Shown: positions 42,338 through 49,914 of the stretch, piece by piece
How positions within the stretch are numbered: the stretch's first letter is position 1
How the letters are laid out: each line of letters opens with the position of its first letter
From: UBA1189 sp964570685
GTDB taxonomy: Bacteria; Bacteroidota; Bacteroidia; Bacteroidales; Bacteroidaceae
DNA length: 64,000 bases
Assembly: GCA_964570685.1 (NCBI GenBank)
Contig: CAZMZC010000007.1
Location: 17,091-81,090, forward strand
Reading direction: 5' to 3'
Notes under the pieces: generated by a model
What the model was told of the DNA's origin: nothing
Seen by the model: the letters and a program-made list of their open reading frames with translations, nothing else
Database searches by the model: none
Position numbers and translations under genes: made by a program

Positions 42338-43198
42338 ATGGAAGATTGTGGATACGGCACCCGCCTGCTCACCTCGGCCGATGTGGCTACCGACCAGCCC
42401 GTGGAGGCCGACCGCTTTGCCATATCGCTCTGCACGGGAGGCAGCGCCTCGGTGACCGTCAACCTCGACAGCAGCTGCATAGCAACGGGCGACATACTCT
42501 TTGTAGCGCCCCACGACTTCGTCCACTTCATCGCCGTCAGCCCCGATTTTGCCCTGAAGCAGATCTACGTGACGCGGATGGATCTCATACGCGAGGCCGC
42601 CATGCAGGTATTACCCTTCATAAAGGATGTAGACTCCTCGCGGGCCTTCTTCCTCAGAGAGAAGGAGAACTACAGCAAGGGAGAGCACATACTCGCGGAC
42701 TTCAGCACCATATACGACTTCATCACCCTCGTGTTGGCCAACCCCGGGAGTGCCAGCAAGTATGAGCAGGGCGTGTGCATCTTCCGCTGCCTGCTGCTCG
42801 CCCTGCGCGACAAGGTATCGGTGCGCCACAGGCAGGAGCTACCGAGGGGTGCAGGCAGCGCGCTGGGCCACTACAACAAGTTCGTGCTGCTGCTCAGCAA
42901 GCACTGCAAGGAGCACCACGAGGTCACCTTCTATGCCGACAGCCTGCACGTGACCTCCCAGTACCTGGGGCGCATATGCCGCAAGTACGACGGGCGCGGC
43001 GCCAAGGAGATCATCAACGACACGCTGATACTGCAGATGAAATCGGCCATCAAGAACACCGAGCTCACGATGAAGGAGATAAGCTACGAGTACAACTTCC
43101 CCAACTTCTCGGCCATGAGCCGCTTCTTCCACCACCACACGGGAATGACGCCCACACAGTTCCGCACCATCTCCCGCGAGGGCCAGCGCGGAGGGTAG
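42338..43198 (+). CDS. AraC family transcriptional regulator (copy 1)
   Basis: 286 aa from the ATG at 42338. An N-terminal ligand-type domain (about 1-170) is followed by a C-terminal double helix-turn-helix: VTSQYLGRICRKYDGRGAKE and then ISYEYNFPNFSAMSRFFHHH, ending TGMTPTQFRTISREG. It is a DNA-binding regulator. Being divergent from the lipid operon and sharing its promoter region, it is a good candidate for that operon's regulator, but this is inference. A close paralogue is at 47750-48607. Confidence 0.92.
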   Translation: MEDCGYGTRLLTSADVATDQPVEADRFAISLCTGGSASVTVNLDSSCIATGDILFVAPHDFVHFIAVSPDFALKQIYVTRMDLIREAAMQVLPFIKDVDSSRAFFLREKENYSKGEHILADFSTIYDFITLVLANPGSASKYEQGVCIFRCLLLALRDKVSVRHRQELPRGAGSALGHYNKFVLLLSKHCKEHHEVTFYADSLHVTSQYLGRICRKYDGRGAKEIINDTLILQMKSAIKNTELTMKEISYEYNFPNFSAMSRFFHHHTGMTPTQFRTISREGQRGG

Positions 43199-43205
43199 GC
43201 GGCAA

Positions 43206-43309
43206 AGTGCACCTTCTTGTGTACAAAAAGTGTACAAATAAGTGTAAATCTTTTTGGCTTAACTCTTATGGCATTCAATGGATTACGCCAACAAAAGTGT
43301 ACATCTGCT
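43206..43309 (+). repeat. Inverted repeat R1, element B, left arm
   Basis: TTGTGTACAAAAAGTGTACA ... CAATGGATTACGCCAACAAA AGTGTACATCTGC. It aligns with the reverse complement of 44493-44596 and begins 8 bases after the AraC stop. Confidence 0.85.
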
Positions 43310-43423
43310 GTTTGAGGCGATTTATTCCCGATTGTCCAATGGAATAGACTAAGCCACCGAATAGTCTTATGCCATATTACCGATATATATTACTCCAAGT
43401 TGCCGAATATGAATTTATTTTAT

Positions 43424-43432
43424 TACTTTTGC
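43424..43432 (+). promoter_or_regulatory. -7 promoter box for the CPBP gene
   Basis: TACTTTTGC, 24 bases before the start. Confidence 0.6.
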
Positions 43433-43455
43433 AAAAATCTTGCAATCTTATTGTT

Positions 43456-44112
43456 ATGGCAGCTAAAGTTAAAGGCGTATTGGTCCTGATAGGAGTATTC
43501 CTCATTTATTGGTTGGGAATGTCATTCACAACAGGTTTTTTGTATAATGTGTTTTCTTCGTTCGTTTTATCAGTCTTTGCAGCTCAACTGATTTTCTCGT
43601 TTCCTTTCTTGTATGTCATGTTCAGGAAATCGAAGATTGCTTTAATTGGTGAAGAGACCGTTAACGAAAAGACTTGCCCTTGGTGGGTCCTATTGGGTCT
43701 TGGACTTGCAATTGCATTAATAGCAAGAGTCTATTATCATCTTTTCAGTCCTTACTCGGTTGGTTCCGAAAATATCACTTATCATGGATTGGAAGGGATT
43801 TGTATGTTTATGAGTAATGTGTTGATTTATCCTATAATAGAAGAACTGTTTTATAGGAAATGGATGATTACGTATCTTGAAAGAAAAGATGTCAAGCCTA
43901 TATACATATTTCTTATTACATCATTTCTGTTTTTCTTTATTCATACGAATACCCAATACATGTATTTTCGATTTGACACGTTGCTCTCTGGAGCAATATT
44001 GTATTATATCTATACCCGCTATCGTAATATAAAGTATTGCATATCTGTACATATTATATGTAACTTGGTTGTGAACTTAATTTCTATCGCAAATCAACAT
44101 ATGTTATTATAA
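43456..44112 (+). CDS. CPBP family intramembrane glutamic protease
   Basis: 218 aa from the ATG at 43456 (the frame is open further up but crosses the promoter). About six to seven membrane helices. The CPBP/Rce1 motifs are present: EELFYRKWMI (EExxxR, with the catalytic Glu pair) and FLFFFIHTN (FxxxH). Members of the family process membrane proteins or protect against bacteriocins; no substrate is suggested by neighbours. AT-rich composition and position between the two arms of element B mark it as cargo. Confidence 0.85.
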   Translation: MAAKVKGVLVLIGVFLIYWLGMSFTTGFLYNVFSSFVLSVFAAQLIFSFPFLYVMFRKSKIALIGEETVNEKTCPWWVLLGLGLAIALIARVYYHLFSPYSVGSENITYHGLEGICMFMSNVLIYPIIEELFYRKWMITYLERKDVKPIYIFLITSFLFFFIHTNTQYMYFRFDTLLSGAILYYIYTRYRNIKYCISVHIICNLVVNLISIANQHMLL

Positions 44113-44183
44113 CATCTGATACTACAACCGACTTATGTCAACTGTAACAGGTGAAAACAAGTTTCTTTATTAATTGCCAGAAA

Positions 44184-44423
44184 ACATCCCACCACCTTTT
44201 CTGCTACATCCCAACTTCTATTTCCAAGCTTGTAACCTTTCATCATCGCTGTTACATAGTACCAAGATTATTTCTCCCTGCAAAGAGAAACATTTCTCCC
44301 TGCAAGGATAAAGTATTCTCCCTGCAAGGAGAAAAGTTTCTACCTGCAAGGAGAAAAAGCGAGAGACAAAGAGGTGCTGGAAAACAACAGGTAAGAGGCT
44401 ACGATTAGGCTCTATCGTTGTCT
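44184..44423 (+). repeat. Dispersed repeat R2, copy 1
   Basis: ACATCCCACCACCTTTTCTG ... CTATTTCCAAGCTTGTAACC ... GGCTACGATTAGGCT. Clearly similar to 57145-57349. It includes the tandem palindromes and any open frame through it is repeat-derived. Confidence 0.85.
44271..44356 (+). repeat. Four tandem TTTCTCCCTGCAAGGAGAAA palindromes
   Basis: Four units of about 22 bases, each an inverted repeat around TGCA. Related to those in element A. Confidence 0.9.
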
Positions 44424-44492
44424 GAAAAGCCTCACAGCTTCGCAACCTCTATGAGCGAGCAACGAAAAATGTGTAAAAACACATGCCCAAAG

Positions 44493-44596
44493 GCAGATGT
44501 ACACTTTTGTTGGCATAATCCACTGAGCATTATCGTAGTTAAGCCGAAAAAATGTACACAAAATTTACACCTTTTGTACACAAAAAGTACACATTT
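44493..44596 (-). repeat. Inverted repeat R1, element B, right arm
   Basis: GCAGATGTACACTTTTGTTGG ... AAGCCGAAAA ... TACACAAAAAGTACAC. Reverse-complement partner of 43206-43309. No gene is seen in 44113-44773. Confidence 0.85.
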
Positions 44597-44723
44597 CTGG
44601 CTGTTCTTGGAGTTTCAAGAAATGCCAGTTCCTTAGACACCATCCAATCTTAGACACTCTTCAAATACTCTCCTGAGGCAAAAATAAGTGCTGTGCCATA
44701 TCAGCCGATAGGCAAACTCTTTA

Positions 44724-44732
44724 TACCTTTGC
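44724..44732 (+). promoter_or_regulatory. -7 promoter box for the CDF transporter
   Basis: TACCTTTGC, 42 bases before the start. Confidence 0.65.
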
Positions 44733-44773
44733 AGCCCTCAAAACAAATCTACAAACTGTAAAAGCAAATCAGT

Positions 44774-45685
44774 ATGGAACGGGAAAGAACGGCATCGGTA
44801 CAGCAACGCGAGAAGGAAATCTTTCGGGTGACGTGGATAGGCAGCATCGTGAACTTCGGGCTGCTGGTGTTCAAGTTCGTGGCGGGTATCGTGGGGCATA
44901 GTGCCGCTATGGTGGCCGATGCCGTGCACTCGCTTTCCGACTTTGTTACCGATATCGTAGTGATAGCCTTCGTGCGCATCTCGGGCAAGCCCGAAGATGA
45001 GGACCACGGCTACGGGCACGGCAAGTACGAGACCTTGGCTACGGCCATCATCGGCATCGTCCTCTTCTTCGTGGGTGTGGGTATATTGGTCAATGGCGCC
45101 ACGACGGTGGCCGACACCCTCGGAGGCCAACCCTTGGAGGCGCCGAGTCTCATCGCATTGGTAGCGGCGGCAGCGTCCATCATACTCAAGGAACTGCTCT
45201 ACCGATACACCATACACGCAGGCAAGCGGCTCCGCTCGCAAGCCGTGGTGGCCAACGCCTGGCACCACCGCAGCGACGCCTTCTCCTCGATAGGCACACT
45301 GGTGGGTATCGCAGGAGCCATCTTCCTCGGTGAGCGGTGGCGCATACTCGACCCCATAGCTGCCATCGTGGTGAGTGCCTTCATCATCAAGGTAGCCATA
45401 CAGCTGCTCAAGCCGTGTGTAGACGAACTCCTGGAGTGTTCCCTGCCTGCCGAGGTGGAGACACGGATACGCGAAATCATCCTCTCCTTCCCTGCGGTGA
45501 GTGCGCCCCACCACCTACGCACACGCCGTATCGGCAACCATATCGCCATTGAGGTACACGTGCGTATGGACGGAGCCACCCCGCTTGCCGCGGCCCACTC
45601 GGTAGCTACCGACATAGAGCAGCGGCTGAAGGCGGAGTTTGGAGAAGATACCCACATCGGCATACACATGGAGCCGGTGAAGTGA
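44774..45685 (+). CDS. Cation diffusion facilitator (CDF) metal exporter
   Basis: 303 aa with six helices and a C-terminal cytoplasmic metal-binding domain (about 215-300). The metal-site motifs are MVADAVHSLSDFVTD near 44-58 and NAWHHRSDAFSSIGT near 158-172, the HxxxD/DxxxD pattern of zinc/iron/manganese CDF proteins. DHGYGHGKYET is the loop signature. It exports divalent metal in exchange for protons; the exact metal cannot be fixed by eye. Monocistronic. Confidence 0.93.
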   Translation: MERERTASVQQREKEIFRVTWIGSIVNFGLLVFKFVAGIVGHSAAMVADAVHSLSDFVTDIVVIAFVRISGKPEDEDHGYGHGKYETLATAIIGIVLFFVGVGILVNGATTVADTLGGQPLEAPSLIALVAAAASIILKELLYRYTIHAGKRLRSQAVVANAWHHRSDAFSSIGTLVGIAGAIFLGERWRILDPIAAIVVSAFIIKVAIQLLKPCVDELLECSLPAEVETRIREIILSFPAVSAPHHLRTRRIGNHIAIEVHVRMDGATPLAAAHSVATDIEQRLKAEFGEDTHIGIHMEPVK

Positions 45686-45703
45686 AAGTGTGCAAGAATG
45701 ATT

Positions 45704-45712
45704 TATCTTTGC
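45704..45712 (+). promoter_or_regulatory. -7 promoter box for the YdeI-like remnant
   Basis: TATCTTTGC, only 4 bases before the ATG at 45717; near-leaderless. Confidence 0.55.
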
Positions 45713-45716
45713 TCCG

Positions 45717-45979
45717 ATGAATACAGTTTACACCAGCCATAGAGAGGAATGGAGAGCCTGGCTCTCGGCAAACTTCGACAAGGAAAAGGAGGTATGGTTC
45801 GTTTTTCCGATGAAAGCGGCCGGAGAGGAGGCATTGCCTACATCGATGCCGCGCGGAAACGTCCCGAGGAGTTTCAGAAACGCCTCGACAGCTTCATCAA
45901 GAAAACCCACGAGAACAAACTGATTATAGGCTACGGGGGCATTGACAAGTATTATAGGATAAATAGGGAGGGGGGATAG
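45717..45979 (+). pseudogene. YdeI/OmdA-family gene with a large internal deletion and frame change
   Basis: The first 37 codons read MNTVYTSHREEWRAWLSANF...FVFPMKAAGEEA, the N-terminus of YdeI/OmdA-family proteins. In the next frame GIAYIDAARKRPEEFQKRLD...NKLIIGYGGIDKYY is the family's C-terminus. The roughly 100 residues normally between are missing, and the junction near 45825 changes the frame. The promoter is intact. It cannot encode a normal protein. Confidence 0.8.
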
Positions 45980-46045
45980 GTGTTTGCTCGTTTCAATAAG
46001 AGATAAGGCGGAATAGAGTTGTTGGTATGAATAAGTTATAGTCGC

Positions 46046-46771
46046 TTACATACAGCGTTCTTTACAGATTGCTTCGTATGCACGCAACACTTCCTTGAAT
46101 TTTTCTTCTGCTGCCTTCTGGACATCTGGGCCAAGTGTAGCCACCTTGTCCGGATGATATTTGACGGCCATCCTGCGGTATGCCTTCTTTACCTCTTCGT
46201 TGGTTGCGTCAGGTGTAATCTCAAGAATCTTGTAGTTGCTGTCGTTGCTGGGGCGGAACTGAGCGAGGATGGAGTCTGCTTCACTCTGCGAAAGTCCTAT
46301 AGAGGTTGCGATAGTCTCAAGGATGTCCGTCTCCTTTTGATGAAGACCATCACATGCGCCAAGTGCTACAAGATAGTGGTATAGCTGCAGACGCTGCGAG
46401 TAGTCCATGCACGAGCGTATCTGACCACATACCTCATATAGATTGTATTCCTTCTCCATAAGTCCTTGCATAATCTCTGCAGCCTCATCTCCTGCCTGTG
46501 GCCCGAAGTTCCTTGCAAAGAAGTTGCGAAGTGTCGAGAGTTCCTGCGATGTGGTCTTACCGTCAGCCTTGATGACCGATGCCGACAGCACCAGAAGGCT
46601 CATGAGGAAACTGTTCCTCTGACCCTGATTCCATGACTGCTGTTCTCCCTGTGCGGCAGTAGCCTCAGAGAGTTCCTCCAGTTTTGATGTGATATAATAT
46701 CCAAGGATGCCCCCGATAGGCCCAAACAGCGCCCATCCGAGTACTCCTGTTATCCATTTCCCGAGTCCCAT
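46046..46771 (-). CDS. DjlA-like co-chaperone (TerB plus J domain)
   Basis: 241 aa. A glycine-rich hydrophobic N-terminus (WITGVLGWALFGPIGGILGY) is followed by a TerB-like helical domain (about 50-165) and a C-terminal J domain with YKILEITPDATNEEVKKAYR and the HPD motif in KYHPDKV. It would stimulate DnaK at the membrane. The 241-aa length and domain order match DjlA-type proteins. It is followed 39 bases upstream by the hypothetical gene 46811-47347 on the same strand, with which it may form an operon. Confidence 0.9.
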   Translation of the reverse strand: MGLGKWITGVLGWALFGPIGGILGYYITSKLEELSEATAAQGEQQSWNQGQRNSFLMSLLVLSASVIKADGKTTSQELSTLRNFFARNFGPQAGDEAAEIMQGLMEKEYNLYEVCGQIRSCMDYSQRLQLYHYLVALGACDGLHQKETDILETIATSIGLSQSEADSILAQFRPSNDSNYKILEITPDATNEEVKKAYRRMAVKYHPDKVATLGPDVQKAAEEKFKEVLRAYEAICKERCM

Positions 46772-46810
46772 CTTGTTTGGAAAAGAGTGTAATGAGAAGG
46801 CAACAGATGA

Positions 46811-47347
46811 TTATACGGAATAATTCTGACGTTCCACTGAAACCGTCAACGAAGGCGCCTGGACCTGATTACTTGGCTCTGAGCTTTTGGGCTTGCCGCC
46901 CAAAGAGAGCACAAGCATTCCCAACCAAAGTGCCAATAATGCAATCCAAAGTGCCTTCTGCCATTTCTTGAGCGACAGCCACCAGTATTTCACCTGTGCA
47001 CGGAATACACACCATTTGGCATACAGTTTTTCCTTACGCATCTTCATTCCAGACGTACCATTGGAGGCGCGGCTTCGCTTGATGTTCTTTACGCGAATGC
47101 TTGTACTTTCAGAAACCCGCTTCTCTGAGATGACGGCCTTCAAGGTTATGGTCGTTTTTCTTTTTGAACGTGAGATGACAATACGCGTGCTACCGCTGTC
47201 TGCAACAGGAATGGTATAGCACTTATAGCCCGAGTCGATTGCCAAAAGCAAAGAGTCAGGACAGGCATCGCAGCGCCACTCGACATCGATGAATTCGCCT
47301 TCCGATGCCGACTTCTTATTCGTAGAGAGTGATAATCTCTTTTTCAT
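46811..47347 (-). CDS. Hypothetical protein with one C-terminal membrane helix
   Basis: 178 aa, not recognised. The N-terminal 90 residues look like a small beta domain (GEFIDVEWRCDACPDSLLLA, CYTIPVADSGSTRIVISRSK). A basic linker (KNIKRSRASNGTSGMKMRKE) follows, then a hydrophobic helix at about 132-150 (ALWIALLALWLGMLVLSLGG). A cytoplasmic tail-anchored-like orientation is plausible. It is the likely first gene before djlA. Confidence 0.75.
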   Translation of the reverse strand: MKKRLSLSTNKKSASEGEFIDVEWRCDACPDSLLLAIDSGYKCYTIPVADSGSTRIVISRSKRKTTITLKAVISEKRVSESTSIRVKNIKRSRASNGTSGMKMRKEKLYAKWCVFRAQVKYWWLSLKKWQKALWIALLALWLGMLVLSLGGKPKSSEPSNQVQAPSLTVSVERQNYSV

Positions 47348-47393
47348 TGGGTTGAATGTGTTTTATATTATGCCCTTCCTGCAAGTCCACCAG

Positions 47394-47477
47394 TGCCGAT
47401 GACAGGACTCGAACCTATATCAATCATTCCATTTAACGCGTTTAGGGAATGAGCATTCTTTCTTGAACTACATCGGC
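47394..47477 (-). tRNA. tRNA-like sequence with an aberrant anticodon region
   Basis: On the reverse strand, a perfect 7-bp acceptor stem (GCCGATG with CATCGGC), TA, a D-type stem GTTC/GAAT with a short 6-base loop lacking GG, and a clear T arm (ATAGG-TTCGAGT-CCTGT) followed by discriminator A and no encoded CCA. Between the D and T arms there are about 36 bases. Instead of a normal 17-base anticodon arm they form TCATTCC/GGAATGA with a 15-base loop containing AACGCGTT. It is probably a decayed or disrupted tRNA gene, perhaps an old integration site, though an unusual functional tRNA is not excluded. Confidence 0.45.
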
Positions 47478-47711
47478 TGTACACATGGAAAAAAGACATT
47501 TACGCTGCAAAGGTAGAAGATTGTCGCCGAAAGAATATTATGATTTTCAGTATGGGAATGTTCAAAATTTTACGTTTAAGAAAATTTACTAAGCGTATAG
47601 AAATGTTTACAATAACTTGTTTGAGGGCATGTCAAAGCATTTCGTGCTGTCCAATTTCATACCAAAAATGTTCAATTCTAGGATATTCGTTTCTGTTTGA
47701 CGGGAAATAGT

Positions 47712-47720
47712 TATTTTTGC
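47712..47720 (+). promoter_or_regulatory. -7 promoter box for the second araC-like gene
   Basis: TATTTTTGC, 30 bases before the start. The gap 47478-47711 shows nothing else I can name. Confidence 0.55.
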
Positions 47721-47749
47721 ATCCTGAACTCATACATAACGACTCTACC

Positions 47750-48607
47750 ATGAAGGATTGCCCCACCCATGCCCCCGACTGCGGATACACCGTACAGAGC
47801 CTTTCCGCTCCGGATATCGCCACCAACCATCTGTACGAGGTTAGCTACTTAGGCATCACACTATGCGTCAGGGGAACAGCGAGCGTGACAATAAATCTCA
47901 CCACCATCGACATACAACCAGACCAGATGCTGTTCGTATCGCCAGGCGATATGGTGTGCGTGAATGAGATGACTGAGGACTTTATGGTGAGGCAAATATG
48001 CGTGACACGCATGCAACTGCTGATCGATGCTGCGGCACAGATACTCCCCTTCATCAAGGATGCCGATTCGGGGCGTGACTACCTTGCTGCAGAGAGAGTA
48101 TACATGGCCGAGTCGTTCAACGCCATATACAACTTCCTGGCCACCATCCTTGCTGACGAACACACGGTGAGCAAGTATGAACAGGGCGTATGTGTATTCC
48201 GCTGCCTGCTGCTGGGAATACGCGACAAAAGTGCCGGTTGGAGCAAGGCGATGAAGACAAGCGCCGTGGGTGATTCGGCCAGCTTCTACAAGCAGTTCCT
48301 GCTATTGCTGGGCGAGCACGTCAAGAGTATGCACGAGGTGGAATTCTATGCTCGCGAGCTGAATATCACTCCGCTTTATCTGAGCCGTATATGCAAGCAA
48401 TATGGCGGAAAGAGTGCCAAGCCCATCATCAACGAAACACTGATACTAAGAATAAAGTCTACGCTCAAGAATACCGAACTGACGATAAAGGAAGTCAGTT
48501 ACGAATACAACTTTCCCAACTTCTCAGCTATGAGCCGCTTCTTCCATCACCACACGGGGATGACGCCCACGGAGTTCCGCACAATGTCCCGCGAGGGCAA
48601 GGCGTGA
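47750..48607 (+). CDS. AraC family transcriptional regulator (copy 2)
   Basis: 285 aa from the ATG at 47750. It shares the whole architecture with the copy at 42338, including SKYEQGVC(V/I)FRCLLL in the middle and VSYEYNFPNFSAMSRFFHHH with TGMTPTEFRTMSREG at the end. The N-terminal sensing half differs much more than the DNA-binding half, so the two may read related DNA sites with different signals. A terminator follows; no obvious target gene is adjacent except the SMR gene downstream. Confidence 0.92.
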   Translation: MKDCPTHAPDCGYTVQSLSAPDIATNHLYEVSYLGITLCVRGTASVTINLTTIDIQPDQMLFVSPGDMVCVNEMTEDFMVRQICVTRMQLLIDAAAQILPFIKDADSGRDYLAAERVYMAESFNAIYNFLATILADEHTVSKYEQGVCVFRCLLLGIRDKSAGWSKAMKTSAVGDSASFYKQFLLLLGEHVKSMHEVEFYARELNITPLYLSRICKQYGGKSAKPIINETLILRIKSTLKNTELTIKEVSYEYNFPNFSAMSRFFHHHTGMTPTEFRTMSREGKA

Positions 48608-48662
48608 CTCTCTCTCTTCTTCCTTTTAGGTCAAATATTTTACAGTAAATACGCGGCAAAAC

Positions 48663-48698
48663 GCAAGGCTCTGATCAAAATGACGGAGCCTTGCATTT
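48663..48698 (+). terminator. Hairpin after the second AraC gene
   Basis: GCAAGGCTC (48663-48671) pairs with GAGCCTTGC (48686-48694), then ATTTCG. The T-run is weak. Confidence 0.6.
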
Positions 48699-48830
48699 CG
48701 AAAATTCTCTTTGTCCAATTTGGAAATTGCATATATGCAATTCAAAAAGGGCCTTTTTCAGTGGTGAAGGTATGTCTTGTTTATTTACTCGCTTATTCGT
48801 ACCTTTACGGTAAATCGTGAAGATAATCCG

Positions 48831-48866
48831 CGTTCGTTGCAAAAAGTTCAAGTAAACTTGACTTTT
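48831..48866 (+). repeat. Palindromic promoter-upstream element before the SMR gene
   Basis: CGTTGCAAAAAGTTCAAGTA AACTTGACTTTT, ending 14 bases before the -7 box. Same layout as at 14639-14680. Confidence 0.6.
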
Positions 48867-48880
48867 CACTCACTTATGAT

Positions 48881-48888
48881 TATCTTTG
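48881..48888 (+). promoter_or_regulatory. -7 promoter box for the SMR-cupin operon
   Basis: TATCTTTG, followed by a leader of about 63 bases that I could not match to a guanidine riboswitch by eye. Confidence 0.55.
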
Positions 48889-48951
48889 TCGAGCCTTAGA
48901 AGGAGTCGCCGGAATAGTTCTGCAGCCCTCGAATAGGCAATCAGTGGATTT

Positions 48952-49272
48952 ATGAACTGGATTTTCTTGGTGGTTGCAGGATTGTGCGAGGTGGGGTTCA
49001 CCTATTGTCTCGGTCGTGCAAAGTTGGTTACAGGTATGGAGTGGTGGCTCTGGATGGGCGGATTCCTGGCCTTCACGTTTGTCAGTATGGGACTGCTTGC
49101 AAAGGCTACACAGACACTGCCCTTGGGCACGGCCTATCCCGTGTGGACGGGTATCGGGGCGGTAGGGACGGTCGTCGTGGGTATCCTATTCTTCAATGAG
49201 CCGGCAACGTTCTGGCGCCTCTTCTTCATCTTCACGCTCATAGCCTCCATCATCGGGCTCAAGATGGTGTAA
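48952..49272 (+). CDS. SMR family exporter, SugE/Gdx-like
   Basis: 106 aa with four membrane helices. VVAGLCEVGFTY carries the essential Glu (near residue 13), and TLPLGTAYPVWTGIGAVGTV is the SugE/Gdx signature. Members of this subgroup export guanidinium; others export quaternary ammonium compounds. The pattern favours the Gdx branch, but Tyr/Cys at positions after the Glu differ from the usual sequence. The cupin gene follows 23 bases later and is probably co-transcribed. Confidence 0.85.
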   Translation: MNWIFLVVAGLCEVGFTYCLGRAKLVTGMEWWLWMGGFLAFTFVSMGLLAKATQTLPLGTAYPVWTGIGAVGTVVVGILFFNEPATFWRLFFIFTLIASIIGLKMV

Positions 49273-49295
49273 ATAGGGAATAAAACAATTTGATT

Positions 49296-49796
49296 ATGGC
49301 TACAATAATAAGGAAAGAAGAAACTGATTTCCAACCCAATCCAAACAGGATAGACGGATTTCGTTTATTGACAGATGTATCACGGCAAAAGAGGGGGATA
49401 AATCCGCAATACTTGAATTTCGACTTACGACAATTAAACCCTAAAGAATTTAATGCCGCTTATCATTTTCATAGATATGCCGAGGAGTTGTTTGTTATTA
49501 TGAAAGGTTCTGCGACCTTACGTACTCCCAAAGGATTGGAGGTCGTAAATGAAGGAGATATGATATTCTTTGAGGCTGGAGAAGGTGGCGCACATCAGCT
49601 CTACAATCATACGGAAGAGCTTTGTACTTTTCTTGATATGCGTTCTTTTATAGGCTACGATGTTTGCGAATATCCTGATTCAGACAAAATCATCATAGTT
49701 CCTAACGGAGAAACGTTTCGTAGAAATGAACAAGTTCCTTATTTCAATGGAGAAGAAGATATAAGAACGGTTTGGGAGAATTTGGCAGGCGAATAA
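49296..49796 (+). CDS. Cupin-domain protein
   Basis: 166 aa from the ATG at 49296. Single conserved-barrel cupin: AAYHFHRYAEELFVIMKGSA near 55-74 supplies the metal-binding His/His/Glu set and GDMIFFEAGEGGAHQLYN near 92-109 the last His. Enzymatic or sensory role unknown. It is second in the operon with the SMR exporter, though no functional link is evident. Confidence 0.85.
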   Translation: MATIIRKEETDFQPNPNRIDGFRLLTDVSRQKRGINPQYLNFDLRQLNPKEFNAAYHFHRYAEELFVIMKGSATLRTPKGLEVVNEGDMIFFEAGEGGAHQLYNHTEELCTFLDMRSFIGYDVCEYPDSDKIIIVPNGETFRRNEQVPYFNGEEDIRTVWENLAGE

Positions 49797-49914
49797 ATAG
49801 TACTCAAATGAAACGTGATGTTTGGATAAACAGCTGAGTCATTCCGTGAATACATAAACGAAAAAGTAGCATCTCCTGGTAGGAAATGCTACTTCATGGT
49901 CTTTGGAGGCCTGA

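Noticed and set aside
44151..44408. 85-codon forward open frame
   Set aside because: It runs through repeat R2 and the tandem palindromes; the similar frame at 57139-57351 is likewise repeat translation.
48889..48951. Guanidine riboswitch before the SMR gene
   Set aside because: The 63-base leader shows none of the guanidine-I, -II or -III landmarks I know; the exporter type alone is not enough.
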